From contig NC_084891.1 in assembly GCF_958979055.1 (NCBI RefSeq), forward strand, positions 28,121,001 through 28,185,000: a DNA stretch of 64,000 nt, given 5' to 3'. Position numbers and translations under genes: made by a program. Under the pieces are notes generated by a model. The model was not told the DNA's origin and did no database searches. It saw only the letters and a list, made by a program, of their open reading frames with translations. Each line of letters begins with the position of its first letter. Position 1 is the stretch's first letter. Of this stretch, positions 37,393 through 51,870 are shown one piece after another. Origin of the DNA: Alnus glutinosa. Taxonomy: Eukaryota; Streptophyta; Magnoliopsida; Fagales; Betulaceae.

Positions 37393-39632
37393 TCAAAATA
37401 GAACCGTATAGGGCAATGCATATATGTCAGCCTCGGGCAAGTAATGGGCATGTGGCCACAACGTGGGACTTTCACCGCAAGAAACATTATTGCCAGCTTT
37501 AAATCTTTTAGACCCATGTCTGTCTTCCTGCTTCGGCCTAAAGAGCCATTCTTCATCATCAAAGTCGTTTCCTTCGCACTGAAGTGAAGGTGGAACCCAG
37601 TTCTTAATTAAGGCTTCATATGGTGATTCTGTCCTCTGAATCTCATTTTTATATGAGTTCATTTCAATCCTCCCTGGCACTGGACAGGACAACTCCTCAG
37701 CAAAGAGATTTTCCTCTGCATTAGTAGAGGCTGTAGACCAGCACTGTTCTTGATTGGGTACTTTGACATTTGCATTCTTCTGTGGAGCAAGAAAATCTTC
37801 CCTTCCAGAAGTAGAGCACAACTGTTCAGATACTTTATGCTTTTTCATAGGCAGCCGAATCCTAATAATGGTTCCTGTTTGATGATAAAAGAAATGAAAA
37901 TTAAACGTCTGCAAAACAATCTTTTAGAAGTTGAAGACAAAACCCAAACTCACCATGAACGCGGATGCTACCAGTGGGGGAGGAATCCCTTTTCCTCTTG
38001 TTGCCTGTCCAAGTGCTTTCAGAACTAACATTTGGAGAACGGATCGGCTGCTCATGTTCTTCAGTAAGACCACTGTATTCCAACGGTTCAGCCTCATCTT
38101 CAATACTCTTTTGAAAATACCCACCTGCTCTACTTTGCTCTGGTAGGTCATACTTATCATAATTAAGCTTTATTATTTTGCCATCACCAGTATCAGTGGG
38201 TTTCTCCTTTCCTTTCTGTGCTCTCCTTTTCTCCTTCTTTTCTCTCTTCTTCTCCTTCTTTTCTCTCTTCTTCTCCTCCTTAATTTCTGTTTTGACATTC
38301 TCCCTTTCTCTTTGGAGCTATAAATAGCACCAGAACAACAATTGTAAAACAGTGTGCTAGGAATGCCTACAGAAACAAACACGGCCAGACAAACAAAATA
38401 CTTGAAAAGCTTTTACTACCCTAGAACCATTCTTCAAAGCCATAAAACATGAGAACACACTAATTTTGTGTTAGTTTGTAATACTTCAAAGCCTTAGAGT
38501 TGTCCAAAATATAGAATTTCATATATACACTACAAGATACCTCCAAAACCAACAAGAAAATCCATGTCACTTTAACATTTTTCATTGTGTCGCTTGTCCA
38601 TTCATAATAAAAGACCAAAATGCAATAAATAATTTTCTTTTTTTACAAGTAAAATTAATTCAAGAAAAAATACAATAAATAATTTGATGTTTTTAGAATG
38701 ATCATCATAATCATCTGGTAATGAATCATACGTGGATAACTCATCAACCATATGGGATTTGAATTAACTAGCTATTTTAGAGTAAATATTGAACTTCTTC
38801 CAACCAAATCTCCAAATACTAAGTTATGAACAACCACTTGGTCCACTTCCACTCAAAGTATCAATCAACCAGCATTCCCGACACAAATCTAGCCTGAGAA
38901 GAAGGACAATCTCCAAGCAAACACGATTTCCAATCAGAACATAAAATAATAATTAGCCTGAGAAGAGAAAAGTCCATGCTATCCATTACATAACAGTTTA
39001 CATCCTACACAAACCCATTTTACAATTAGTCATCTAACTATGGAATTTGAAGGACCACTCAAACCACTTTTCCCTTGTATCCACTTTTTCTTGACCCAAT
39101 CGCACCAAATTTCATCTAATTCAACATCCAAAATCGATCCAATTTTATCCAATCACCCCCCACCGCACAGATCGAAAAGTTTCAATCCTTTCCCCGAGAA
39201 AACATTAGTTTTTTTTCCCTATACTTAAAACCCAGATCAAGATAAGCACATTTACCCCCAAGATTGGTACGATGGGTCGCAAATCACTACCCCTAGGTCC
39301 CCAACCAATCATAAATATGTAAGTAACTGTTAGTCTCCAAGAATCTTGATCCAAAAATATCCAATCAATCAAATTTCACAAGAATTCCCAATTCTTGAAG
39401 CCCAGTTCTCATCGTTCATTCACATACACAAAATATTTACAAGAAACACCGATTTTTTAATACAAGAACAGGCTTTTGAGGCACAATACAAAACACAGAG
39501 GCCGTGCGCAAATCAACTATTTATAGTCTCTGAACTCAAAAACCAGATCGCTCAACAAACCTTAATCGAATCGATCAACAACCCCGTTCTCCTCACAAGC
39601 CCTGGAGGCGGGTATGCGTAGCAAGGAGACAT
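37393..39632 (-). CDS. Conserved plant Lys/Glu-rich protein of unknown function, 3 exons, 305 aa
   Basis: Minus-strand exons 39561-39632, 37954-38317 and 37393-37874 join in frame to 918 nt. The N-terminus MSPCYAYPPPG and the following IDSIKLQRERE match my recollection of a plant-wide family of uncharacterised proteins that begin MSRCFPYPPPGY. Next comes a charged stretch of KKEKKREKKEK type (about residues 35-60), probably a nuclear-localisation or coiled segment. A TGNKRKR motif is near the end of exon 2. The C-terminal part has a conserved acidic segment ALIKNWVPPSL...DDEEWLF, where the family is most constant. Databases often label such proteins 'myb-like protein X' or 'glutamic acid-rich' because of composition only. 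A nuclear role is an inference. Intron 1 is about 1.24 kb. The first exon is too short to appear in simple ORF scans, but the splice sites and frame fit exactly. Confidence 0.85.
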
Positions 39633-39804
39633 CCTCAGTTGCCTAAAAACACCTCGGTTACTCTTCGTAGAAGGCGAAGAGTTGAGGCCAAAATAGTCAA
39701 CTTTTTACAGAAGAACGTTGATCTGAGAGATCCTAGGGTTAGGCGTTTCTCCTAGGCGGCCGGGTAGAGCTTGTATAATGGCTCATTTAGATGGTGAGGA
39801 GGTG

Positions 39805-39812
39805 TATATATA
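39805..39812 (-). promoter_or_regulatory. Possible TATA box of the 37393-39632 gene
   Basis: TATATATA lies about 175 bp upstream of the minus-strand ATG at 39632. A start site near 39775 would give a leader of about 140 bp. Weak evidence, based on position only. Confidence 0.4.
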
Positions 39813-39817
39813 GGGCT

Positions 39818-41294
39818 AGGGCAAGAGACGACTTCTAAGTCGGTTCCTTATTCCGATACTGCCCTTGAGGTTAATTTATTTGTTCTTCTGTGCATGCGGC
39901 TTTTCCCTAGGTTTTCTTAGTTTGTTCTGACCCTTTTTGGGAACTCTGACTCACTCCTAAACTTTATAGGAATAACGTAACGTAGTAGGAATAGGATAAC
40001 CGCGTTACGACGTGGACGCGTTTCCTCACCGTCCAATGGGAATAGAGAACTACGCAGCAGTCCAGAACGAGGATTTGGGGAGTATATTGGGGTGGAATAA
40101 TGCTATAAGCAAAATAGAGTCATCTCATAAATTTTATTTGTTAAAATTATTATTTTTCGGTCTTTTATACTTTTATCTAAAAATATATATATATTAACAA
40201 ACAACTAAAATACAAAAAACTCATAAAAAATACAATAATAATTTTTACATTTATGTCACATTAAAATATATTTTTAAATTAAAAAAAAAACCTCAAAACA
40301 CATTAATAAATAAAACCAAAAATATATTTTGTCCATCAATGTTTATCATTTCTGTTAACCAATGATGGAGAGGGGGGGGGGGGGGGGGGGGTGGGGGCCA
40401 TGGCCCCCCCTCAACTCTTAAGAAAAAAAAATAAAAATTTAAAGATAAACAAAAAAAAATTAAATTAAGGTATTTTATTTTTAGATGAATCAAATTAAGG
40501 GTGTTTTTTGCTTATTGCCCCTAGCAAGATTTTTTTTTTTTTTAATTTTTTTTTCCTCCTTTCCTTTTATCATCTTTTCAACTATTGTCAAAACTTTTTC
40601 CTTTAATAGTTCACAGGTAGCAATGTACATGCCTGAGAAGGTAATGATGGAATGATCTTTACAAAGTTGTAGAGGCTTTGTTCAAAGTAAACGAAAAGGG
40701 TTTAGTAAAGTAGTGCATTGGAAGAAGACATGTGTGGATTTGAGGAGTCACAAGCTTGACCAAGCTCAATTTCTTAAAAATGTGTAGAAAAAAAACTGAG
40801 ACTTTTTTATTTTTTTTCTAAAAACTCTTTTTACTTTTGCTTATTGTTTTTTAATTTGAATGGAATAATAAAAATATCAAAATTGGGTTATGTTTAATTT
40901 ACTTAAGAAAAAAAATTATTTGGTCCCCTCCTATTAAAATGTCTGGCTCCGTCCCTGCCGTTAACTATACACTTATCATCTAATGTTTATCATGATTTTT
41001 TATATATATTTTAAAATAAATAAATATTAATTATATAAAGTTTTGATTCTTTAATTTAAAAATAAAAATTAAGCTGATATTTAGAGAAATAAAATATAAT
41101 AGAATATCTTCTATAAATTAATTAATTTTGGAGGACATTGATCCACGAGGGAGTGGGTGCGTCCCATTAATTTTAACACGTGTCTCTCATGCTTCGATTC
41201 TACCTGCCCGACCTCCGTGGTCCATTTTCCAAACGGAAATAGCAGAAGAATCGTGTATTGAATTTCAAAAAAATAAAAATAAAAATTTCAGCCA
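39818..41294. other. Divergent spacer with a hAT-type element
   Basis: Separates the minus-strand gene ending at 39632 from the PTGES2-like gene. Apart from the element at 40360-40957 it is AT-rich with no gene seen. Confidence 0.55.
40360..40957. mobile_element. Non-autonomous hAT-type element, 598 bp
   Basis: The right end, read in reverse, starts CAGGGACGGAGCCAGACATT, a terminus common in plant hAT elements. The left end CAATGATGGAGAGG is a decayed match. The 8-bp flanks CTGTTAAC (40352-40359) and CCGTTAAC (40958-40965) fit the hAT target duplication. Near the left end there is a run of 20 G (40372-40391), then the short palindrome GGGGGCCATGGCCCCC. No transposase domain is recognisable. 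Confidence 0.72.
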
Positions 41295-41308
41295 AAACCC
41301 TAAACCCT
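41295..41308 (+). promoter_or_regulatory. Telo-box in the leader of the PTGES2-like gene
   Basis: AAACCCTAAACCCT, 52 bp before the start codon. Telo-boxes (AAACCCTA) are frequent near the transcription starts of plant housekeeping and translation-related genes. Confidence 0.6.
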
Positions 41309-41359
41309 CGTCAAGCGTGACCCCGAACCGTAACCAAACGGAAACAACCCCCTCCCACG

Positions 41360-44103
<2,744 letters not shown>

Positions 44104-45861
44104 AAAAGATTTGTTAGTTGGTTTGGACTTTGCTATGGAATCTTCTAGAAGCAAGGCAATTTCTGCTTCGGCTAATGGGGTCGTTGATTCTTAACTCTCA
44201 GCTTGATATGCGAACTAATAAATTAGTATTACAGGAAATACTGAATCAAAATGAAAAAACTCCTCTTTTTTTTTTTTTTTTAAAGACAGGAGAATATCTG
44301 GTGGGTGTTGTCTAATAAGTAAATCGCTATGAGGATACTTGTTATTGCTGAACAGTGTCCTGGGAGCTGGGGGTTAATATATCTTGCGTTTACCTAATTA
44401 AGAACAAGAGGAATGCTATATACGTACCAAACCAATATCTTGCTACTATCGCATTATGCAGATGTGGGTAGATTAGCATTGTCACATCAGTATAGTGAGA
44501 TTCTTGTGAGATATTGGTGTGGTATTTAGCATTACTCTAAGAACAATTCTTGTTTTTTTTTAGTTTGTCCACAGTTGGTGTCTCGCAATCATACTATTCG
44601 TTCTTTCTTTTTTAATCTATAGTTGGTGTCTCGCAATCATACTATGATATACTATGATAATATGGTTGTTTGAATTTTAGTTAATTTGGGCAACAATGAG
44701 AGAAGGCGAGTTCACTTGCTTGAGCAGGTAAGCTTTGCATCTCGAGTTGTTCAGACACTTGTTTGGTGCGCTCTGCACCTCGAGCTGTTCGGACACTTGT
44801 TTGGTGCTTGAACAAGTGGTTTTCACCTCTCATTGGGGCCTCCTCTCTTAGTATGGGGCTTGAGCAGGCTGCAATTTGTGTGTTTGAGGTAGTATTATGG
44901 AGGTCATAAACATAAAATTAAAATAAATGAAAGTTTTTTGTTTTTATTACTATTTCTTTATTTCTTTTCAAACCGACAGGGTAAATAATTTGGTGAAATA
45001 ATAAAGAGAAACAAATTAGTTATTAATTAAAAAAAAATTTACAATTTTTTTTTATTTATTCATTTCATCATTTATAGGTGAACACATCAATTCTTAAAAT
45101 AAACCTGTAGTAGGATCGTAGAAAAAAAAGAGCATGCCAATAATGACCGACCTAGAGGTGGCTCCCTCTAACTCGGCAGCTCCCTTTAAAAAAAAAAAAA
45201 AAATGTTAAACAACAAGATTTGAAAGGAGGTCATGTAACTTTCTGAAGCTTTTTGTATGAAAAAATAAAATAAAATTCTCACCGCTCGAACTTTAATTTG
45301 AGCTGTTTATTTGAAAGAGCAAAAGGATCAAATCCTTTTTACAGCCTGTTGCTTTTTGAGACAAACTTTGAGATACTCCTACTTTTTTTTACCGCCCCCT
45401 TTATCGAAAGTTTCCAGGTGTAATCAACTTTGCATGTAGTCGTTGTGTTGGCAAAGCCATCGCCCCACCTGCCCTGCCCACAACCTCCTTCCGAAGTTCC
45501 ATTACAAGGTTACGTACTTATCCCCCCGCACTTATGATTAAAGGCCTCATCATTAAAGCCTATGATGATACCATCTAAAACTCTATCGGCCTTTTTCTGT
45601 AGAGAAATTCTTTTCATTAAATAGACTCTAAAAACTTGATCAATAAATTACTTGATATCCGGATCATCTAAAGTGCTGAATAAAGCCAGAATCCACGTTT
45701 ATGGGCTCCCTCCTTTGTCCGGTCCTGGGGCTCTTAATGACATGGAGATTCTGGTTAACTCTGATTTGGTTCAATGTTTGAACAGTTAATGACGGACCTC
45801 GGCCAATCCACGTGGCACCAAACAGCAGTTTACGTGGAACTTTTGTCGTTTCCAAACGGAC

Positions 45862-45907
<46 letters not shown>

Positions 45908-46394
45908 ATTTATGAGTTACATAGAATTCAAACTTTTCTAAAAAATAGGAAAATCTTCAGCCTTTCCCAATGACTAAACTGACAATTTCTCCAATCTCTG
46001 AATCCCTCCATAACGTCTGACCCTTTCACGTCTGAATTGAGTGAATTTCTCTTTCACCAACACATCTCTCGCTCTCTCTCTCTCTCTCTCTTTCTCTGAT
46101 GAAGATCTCTGACCCGAGAGTTCTGTGACTCCCTGTCACACAATCTGCATGTGTACGTCGTCGTTTGCGCGCCACCCTTCTATCTCTCTCTCATAAATGC
46201 AACTTATTGGTTGTGAAGCCTTTTGGGATTTCACAACAGAAGAGTGACTACCTCTCTTTCTCTCTCTCTATTCTAATTTTCTGTTTCCGTTTTTTAGTTC
46301 CTTAATTACGTTGATGAAATCAAATTATATCGATAAAAACCTCCACTAATTGATTATAATTACATGTCATTTATATATTTGTCGGTTTTCCCAC
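44104..46394. other. Intergenic: MITE, local duplications, (AT)n
   Basis: Holds the PTGES2-like 3' UTR and the MITE at 44408-44537. Two copies of 'ttggtgtctcgcaatcatac' lie at about 44577 and 44623, and a tandem duplication of about 48 bp (cacttgtttggtgc units) lies near 44711-44805. An (AT)n run is at about 45871-45904. The last part is the upstream region of the RING gene, with a (CT)n run near 46073-46092. No gene is seen. Confidence 0.55.
44408..44537. mobile_element. 130-bp MITE with perfect 9-bp duplication
   Basis: Flanked by TAAGAACAA on both sides (44399-44407, 44538-44546). The inverted ends GAGGAATGCTATATAC and, in reverse, GAGTAATGCTAAATAC extend through ACCAATATCT. The 9-bp duplication suggests the Mutator superfamily. 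Its ends resemble the MITE at 29543-29687. Confidence 0.85.
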
Positions 46395-46406
46395 TATATA
46401 TATAAA
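46395..46406 (+). promoter_or_regulatory. TATA box candidate for the RING E3 gene
   Basis: TATATATATAAA followed by CCACCC, about 280 bp before the start codon. It is the best TATA match in the upstream region and would give a leader of about 250 bp. Confidence 0.5.
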
Positions 46407-46685
46407 CCACCCATGCACGGATTTCTTTCATAATGGTTTCCCTTTCAGTTAAACCAGCAACAAAGATGGCAAAGGTTATGCCAAATAAAGAGAAAGAGTT
46501 TAGAGGGAGAGAGAAAAGGTCATGCTTCTTTTCTGATATAACAAGAACATGATTATGAACCCTCTTCCTTTAAACCTACCCCATTTCGTTTCACTTCTCC
46601 TCTCTCATTAATGTATTGCCCATGTAATATGTGAAGGGAAAAGCGTACGTTTTAATTTGTTTGTCTATGTTCTTGATTTCTGGCA

Positions 46686-47687
46686 ATGGTTAAGATGGCT
46701 GTTCAGGCACAGTTTTACCCAGAAAATATGGATTTTCCCTTGTGTGGCCTACAGGATCCTGCTTTTGGGTTTGTTGATGATCTTCGGTTTAGCCTTCAAT
46801 ATCCCCAACAAACTCACTTTCATCTTCAGCGGAGCGCTCAAAAGTTTGGCGTTGATTGCAACGAAGGGGTTTCATCCTCTTCGAGTTGCAATAGCTTCCC
46901 TCCAATGGCCTTTTTTCAATCTTTGGATGCTCAGTTTGAATTGCAGAGCCAGGAGATAGACCGCATTCTTCAAATACAGGTAATAATCTATCATAATCTC
47001 ATATGGGTTTTATTCAAATCAATGTTATAGAGCTTATGAATCTGTCTTCTGGTTCGAAATGGTTTATTTATTGTTTTTCTTCGTCTATTAAACTTTTTGT
47101 TTAGTCTAAACCTATCCAAAAACCCAAGAACTTTGTCGGTGTTAACATATTAATAAAATTCATCCCTTTCTTTTCTTTGTCAACAGAATGAAAGGTTGAG
47201 ACTAGTTTTGCAAGAGCAGAGGAAGCAAGACCTTGCAGTCCTCTTGAGTAATGTTGAATCGAAAACGACGAGTTTAATTAGGCGAAAAGAAGAAGACCTG
47301 GCACAAGCAACAATGAGAACAATGGAGCTCCAAGAATGCTTGAAGAAAGCAGAGATGGAAAGCGAAACATGGCAAAGAATAGCCAGAGCAAATGAAGCGA
47401 TGGTAACAGATCTAAATAACACGCTTGAACAGGTGAGAGAGAGACTGGTTTTGGTCAGCAATACAGCCGAAGATGCGGCATCGTTTTGTGGCTCATGTGA
47501 TCAGCAAGAAGCGGTGAAAAGAAGTAGCAGAAAGATTACTTGTAAAAGGTGTTACTCTCGGAGCTCGTGTGTTCTTTTTCTACCCTGTAGACACCTCTGT
47601 TCGTGCAAGAATTGTGAAGCTTTTCTCGGTTCTTGTCCTGTATGTAACGCTGTAAAGGAAGGTAGCATAGAGGTTTTCTTGGTCTAA
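46686..47687 (+). CDS. BOI/SBP-type RING E3 ubiquitin ligase, 2 exons, 264 aa
   Basis: Exons 46686-46979 and 47187-47687 join in frame. The protein belongs to the S-RNase-binding-protein / BOI-related family. Features are an N-terminal Gln/Ser/Phe-rich region, then from about residue 80 a coiled coil beginning in LDAQFELQSQEIDRILQIQNERLR. The helical WRD-like region (around ETWQRIARANEAMVTDLN) leads into a C-terminal RING finger. The metal ligands are C217-x2-C220, C232-x-H234, a CxxC near 238-241 and C248-x2-C251, followed by the family ending KEGSIEVFLV. Relatives attenuate cell death, restrain gibberellin responses through DELLA, or are linked to stress tolerance; which role applies here cannot be told. 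A second in-frame Met at 46695 is the more family-like start (MAVQAQF). The RING appears intact. Confidence 0.94.
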
Positions 47688-47800
47688 CGAGGAAGGAAAA
47701 GCAAAGAAGGTGAAGGAAAAGTTTTTGAGAAGTACACACCTGTACTGTCATTATGGTGTGTTTTTTTGTTTTCTTTTGCTTTTTCTGGGGTCGGTGGAAT

Positions 47801-47833
<33 letters not shown>

Positions 47834-48729
47834 CCTTCTTGCAAGTGCAACGGTCGTGAAAATGATGATGATGGTGGTGGTATAGTAAAGAATCTTTTTT
47901 ATCCTTTTTCCTCTTCTGGGTTTATTTATTTTTTCCTGATTTAGATTAATTTCTCTGAGTCTGAGAGATTGATGGGTTGTTTTTGTTTCGCAATTAGTGT
48001 CAGCTCTCTGTTTCTCTCTCTACCTAGAGGGAACAGTATACCATTTTAACTGACAGAAAAAAGATTTGGAGGCAAAGTTTGACATCTTCCAAGACTGCCT
48101 GTGTCACCGCCACTTTGGGTCTTAATTACTGCTCCCTACAAGCCATAAAATATGAGCAGACTGTGTGAAAAGAGAGGAGGCAGAAGCAAAAGCTGGCAGT
48201 TGGGCTACCCTACAAAATGCTGACACAACCAAGGACATCTCCATACACAAATTACACTAACCTTCTCATGCCTTCAATCTTGATGGGGACTTACAAAAAA
48301 AAAAAAAAAAAACTTACAAAAAAATCTTGATGGGAAAAAAAAGAAAAAAAAAAAGTAAAAAATTCAGACCAGCAAAAAGAAAGGCTTTTTTACTCATGTT
48401 CCCTAAAATGAAAAAACATGTTTGAGACCCTTTTGCATGCCTGAATTAACTGCATTTTTTTTAAAAAAAAAAAAAGTACAAAACCAAACTACAAAGGAGG
48501 GGTGTATCTTCATCACTACATAGGAAGAAAATAGAGAAGGGGAAAAATAAGTGAGAATGCAGCCTAATAAGCCATATGTAGCACTTCTGTAAACTGGAAA
48601 GGAAAGCAGAGGCTTTTGAAGCAGATACATGTTCCCAGCGCAATTTTTTATGGAATTGGCCAGTGTTAAAATATTTGGTATGACCCATCATGATCATGAG
48701 CTGCTTTGTTCTTGAAAAAACCAAAGAAG
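47688..48729. other. RING gene 3' region and spacer
   Basis: 3' UTR, then a poly-T tract (about 47808-47833) and poly-A tracts near 48297-48312 and 48462-48475. No gene is seen. Confidence 0.55.
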
Positions 48730-49105
48730 ATCACAAAAAACGGCTGCAAAAACCTGGAAAAGATGAGAATCGTTACAAGGAGGGATGCCAAAAGAGATGG
48801 AAGCATCCATCCCGAGAATAGACCAAGCAATAGAGTCTAAAGGCAGAAGGATTCCTTCTAGGCTATTCTAGCAAAAATACAGTTAAAGAACAAATGAGAT
48901 GAAAGAGTCGATTTCAGAACTGCAAAGGGGACAAACTAACTCAGCAGAGGGAATATGTTGAATGGAGTTCAATCTAGACTTAGTAGGAATCAAGTCCCAA
49001 GCAATTTTCAATAAAAACAATCTCAGCCCATCACAAAGATTTAACTTCCACAAAAGCTTCCAGGAAGCCCCGGAAGGGGAAGAAAAAAAATCAGAATTCT
49101 CTGCA
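48730..49105 (-). mobile_element. LINE remnant: zf-RVT segment
   Basis: On the minus strand one frame reads WKLLWKLNLCDGLRLFLLKI then AWDLIPTK and LVCPLCSSEIDS. This is the pattern of the zf-RVT domain found after the reverse transcriptase of plant LINEs (aromatic-rich helix, LPTK, CPLC). The similarity is from memory of the family. At least two in-frame stops follow (after SFISFVL and LYFC), so it is a dead fragment. No RT or endonuclease part is nearby. Confidence 0.65.
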
Positions 49106-50697
49106 ATTTTATTAAAATTTTAGATTATCAAATTATTTGGAATTAAAGTCGATCATTTTATGCATCAAACAGCATAAAAAATACAACATATTAAAAATAT
49201 GACATGTTAACAATAAGAATTAAATATATTTTTATCATATTTTTACATTTTATATCGTATAAAAGAGCGTATTTTCAAAAGTAAAGAAAAGTCTTTTGAA
49301 ATATATATTTTTTTTTATTACCTTAATAACATGTCATATATTTATTATGTAACATTTTTTACGCCCTTTGATGTAAAAATCCTAAAAATCCCTCATTTCT
49401 CTACTCTATTTCTCTATTTCTAACATTTTATTTATATATATACACTAGACATGTTATACATTTTTTTGCTATACATTTTTTTTCAACTTTCTCCTATTAT
49501 ATTCTATTTAGATACACATGGCCCTACAAAATTAGTGAATTTATATATATACACGAGACATGTTATACATTTTTTTTCAACTTTCTCCTATTATATTCTA
49601 TTTAGATACACATGGCCCTACAAAATTAGTGGTAATTTTTAAAAGTAAAAGGAAGATTGGAAGAGTTTGCTTAGTAAGGAATAGAAAATTCACTTTTTCT
49701 TTATTTTTTTTTTAAAAATAATCAATTTTAAAACATTATAACTTTATATCACATCAATAATTTTTTATTATTATTTAAATAAAAAAAATTTATTACAATA
49801 CGATTTTTATTTTTATTATATAATTTTTTTCCTTTTATATCACATCTATCTATCGCTTCTTATTACTCAAATTATTAATTTCTCTTCTTTTTATACGTAT
49901 ATTCGGTAGTGAACTGTTTTTCTATATTTTGGCCGGTTGGGTCGGTCCTTGCCACGAAACACGTGGGCCCCCTAGGACCCCTACTTAGAGTTTGGTACTT
50001 TATAGTATGGATCCAACAAATATTAATGGTTGTTTTGTCGAGATCTGTTGCCCCAAAAAGTGGTGTTTATGGGTTAAAGTTAGGACCCGGTCCAACTAAA
50101 GTGGTGTCCCTTCTCTCCCTCCCCGTCCAAGGCCAGTGTTGTAAGCGTGGGCCTTATACGTGGACGGACCAGATGCTGTGCACACGTAGTCCAATGATCT
50201 TCTTTCCCTGCGACATGTGGATCCCACTTCACTTTGACGAGATCAGAGCTGTTCCTTGGGAATCAAGCCATCAACAAGTGTGTGAAACCGATCAGAGATT
50301 TCTGCATTTTGGCAGTTGGCACCGTCCGGCCAGTTGAAAGAATCGAAAAACTTTCGACTCTTTAAGGTCATTTTCGTCCCGTTCCCACCTTCCAAATGTC
50401 AGATTACACAGCAGCGTCGGAGATCTCGTACCTTCGCCTTCGCCTCAGATGAAAATGGGAGAAGGTTTTCAGCGAGCGATTTGAACAGCATCCATGAGAG
50501 AATTTACATCGGACCTCTATGCTCAAGTAGTTGGCTGAGCAATCAAAATTTTCTGAGGATGAGCGAGTTTCATATAAATTTTTATTTGCGCAAAATAAAA
50601 TTTACTTTATTTTAAATATTATTTTGATAACCGAACTTAGAGTTTAGGCAAAATTACTAATTTATTTACCCCTTTTAAGAGTGCAACTAACGTGACC
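49106..50697. other. AT-rich spacer
   Basis: Contains the duplication at 49432-49632. The block 49909-50610 is less AT-rich with open + frames (142 and 99 codons), but these have no family resemblance or splice logic, and I do not call a gene. Confidence 0.5.
49432..49632. repeat. Tandem duplication of about 100 bp
   Basis: Two adjacent copies, each running from 'acatgttatacattttttt' through 'caactttctcctattatatt' and 'gatacacatggccctacaaa' to 'attagtg'. The first is longer by a short 'gctatacattttttt' insertion. The copies are otherwise almost identical, so the duplication is recent. Confidence 0.9.
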
Positions 50698-50706
50698 TTT
50701 TATTTT

Positions 50707-51257
50707 GGGAAAAATTATATTTTAACTTTTTAAATTATTATTCGTTTTGTAATTAGCTTCACTAATTGTCAACACTCTGACTCCGGCCTTCCAAACTATC
50801 AAAACCTTTAAAAAAAAGTTTCATTTGACGAAATATTTTCATATTACCTTTGTCACGTGTCATTTTTTAATTAAAAAAAATAAAATAATAAAAAAACTAA
50901 AAAGGAGACAGGCAACCACATCCTTGGGGACGACAAGAATCCTCTCCAAAATGGAGAGGATCCAAATGCCCTTGGCGAGCCACCCCAGAGGTGGCTTTGG
51001 GGTGGCAAGCACGCCACCCCATTTTCCTTAGTTTTTTAAAAATAAATAAATAAATAAAATTTAAGTTTTTTTTAGTTTAAATATTATTTTTTAATTGAAA
51101 AATGACACATGGCATGGGTTATATGGGAATATTTCACCAAATGAGACATTTTTCAAAGATTTTGGTAGTTTGGGGGGGCCAAAGTTAAAGTGTTGGTAGT
51201 TTGTAGGGCTAATTACAAAACAAGTGGTAATTTAGAAAGCTAAAATATAATTTTTCC
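50707..51257. mobile_element. Mutator-type MITE with GGTGGC core, 551 bp
   Basis: Inverted ends GGGAAAAATTATATTTTA and TAAAATATAATTTTTCC continue as mirrored blocks: 'ttttgtaattagc' with 'gctaattacaaaac', 'atttgacgaaatatt' with 'aatatttcaccaaat', and a (T)GACAC(A/G)TG motif. The 9-bp flanks are TTTTATTTT (50698-50706) and TTTCATTTT (51258-51266). The core carries GCCACCCC and GGGGTGGC words. No coding capacity. Confidence 0.8.
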
Positions 51258-51366
51258 TTTCATTTTTTTCTTCTCTTTATAAAGTATCAATATTTTGAGA
51301 TTCGGTCCTTTTTAATTAATTTTTTTTATCATAATTAAATCGTTAATTAGAGAGCATCGAATATAA

Positions 51367-51867
51367 AAGCACTCCCAATGGATTATCTATTTGCAACTTT
51401 AAGTTAGAATAAATAACAAAAGTGCTAAAAAGAGACTCCATCAGCTTATGTATTCCAACTCGATAATAGATCTTTCTTAATTCAATAAATAGTGTAACTC
51501 TCCAAGTAGAGTTATACTATTCAGTTATCTATTTTTTTTTATTGTTTATCTCCACATTTTGAGCTTTGTTTTTTTTTTTTTTCCTTTTTCCCTCCACCAC
51601 TCCACGTTCTTTCTTTTTTTTTCTTCATTTACGGTGGAGATATAAGGGAAAGTGTGTAAAGTAATGGAGTTATCAAGCGGAACCCACGTGGAAAAAAAAA
51701 ATACTATAATGAAAAAAATTGATAAAAAAAATAAAATAAAATAATATATAGTTAATAATAAACAATCGGATGTATAGTGCATTTTAAAACTCATTAGCTA
51801 AACTAAATAAAATAGATTTTAATTAGCTATTCTAGATTGAAAAATACATAAGTCATTGGGAGTGCTC
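51367..51867. mobile_element. PIF/Harbinger-type (Tourist-like) MITE, 501 bp
   Basis: Ends AAGCACTCCCAATGG and CATTGGGAGTGCTC form an inverted pair. They are flanked by TAA on both sides (51364-51366, 51868-51870), the 3-bp duplication typical of PIF/Harbinger. The interior is AT-rich and non-coding. Confidence 0.75.
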
Positions 51868-51870
51868 TAA

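Noticed and set aside
47808-47833. Poly-T tract as a possible retrotransposon tail
   Set aside because: No element end or target duplication was found next to it. It lies in the 3' region of the RING gene and may be simple slippage.
49909-50615. Two + strand frames (142 and 99 codons) in a less AT-rich block
   Set aside because: They are open but resemble nothing known, overlap each other in different frames and lack convincing neighbouring exons.
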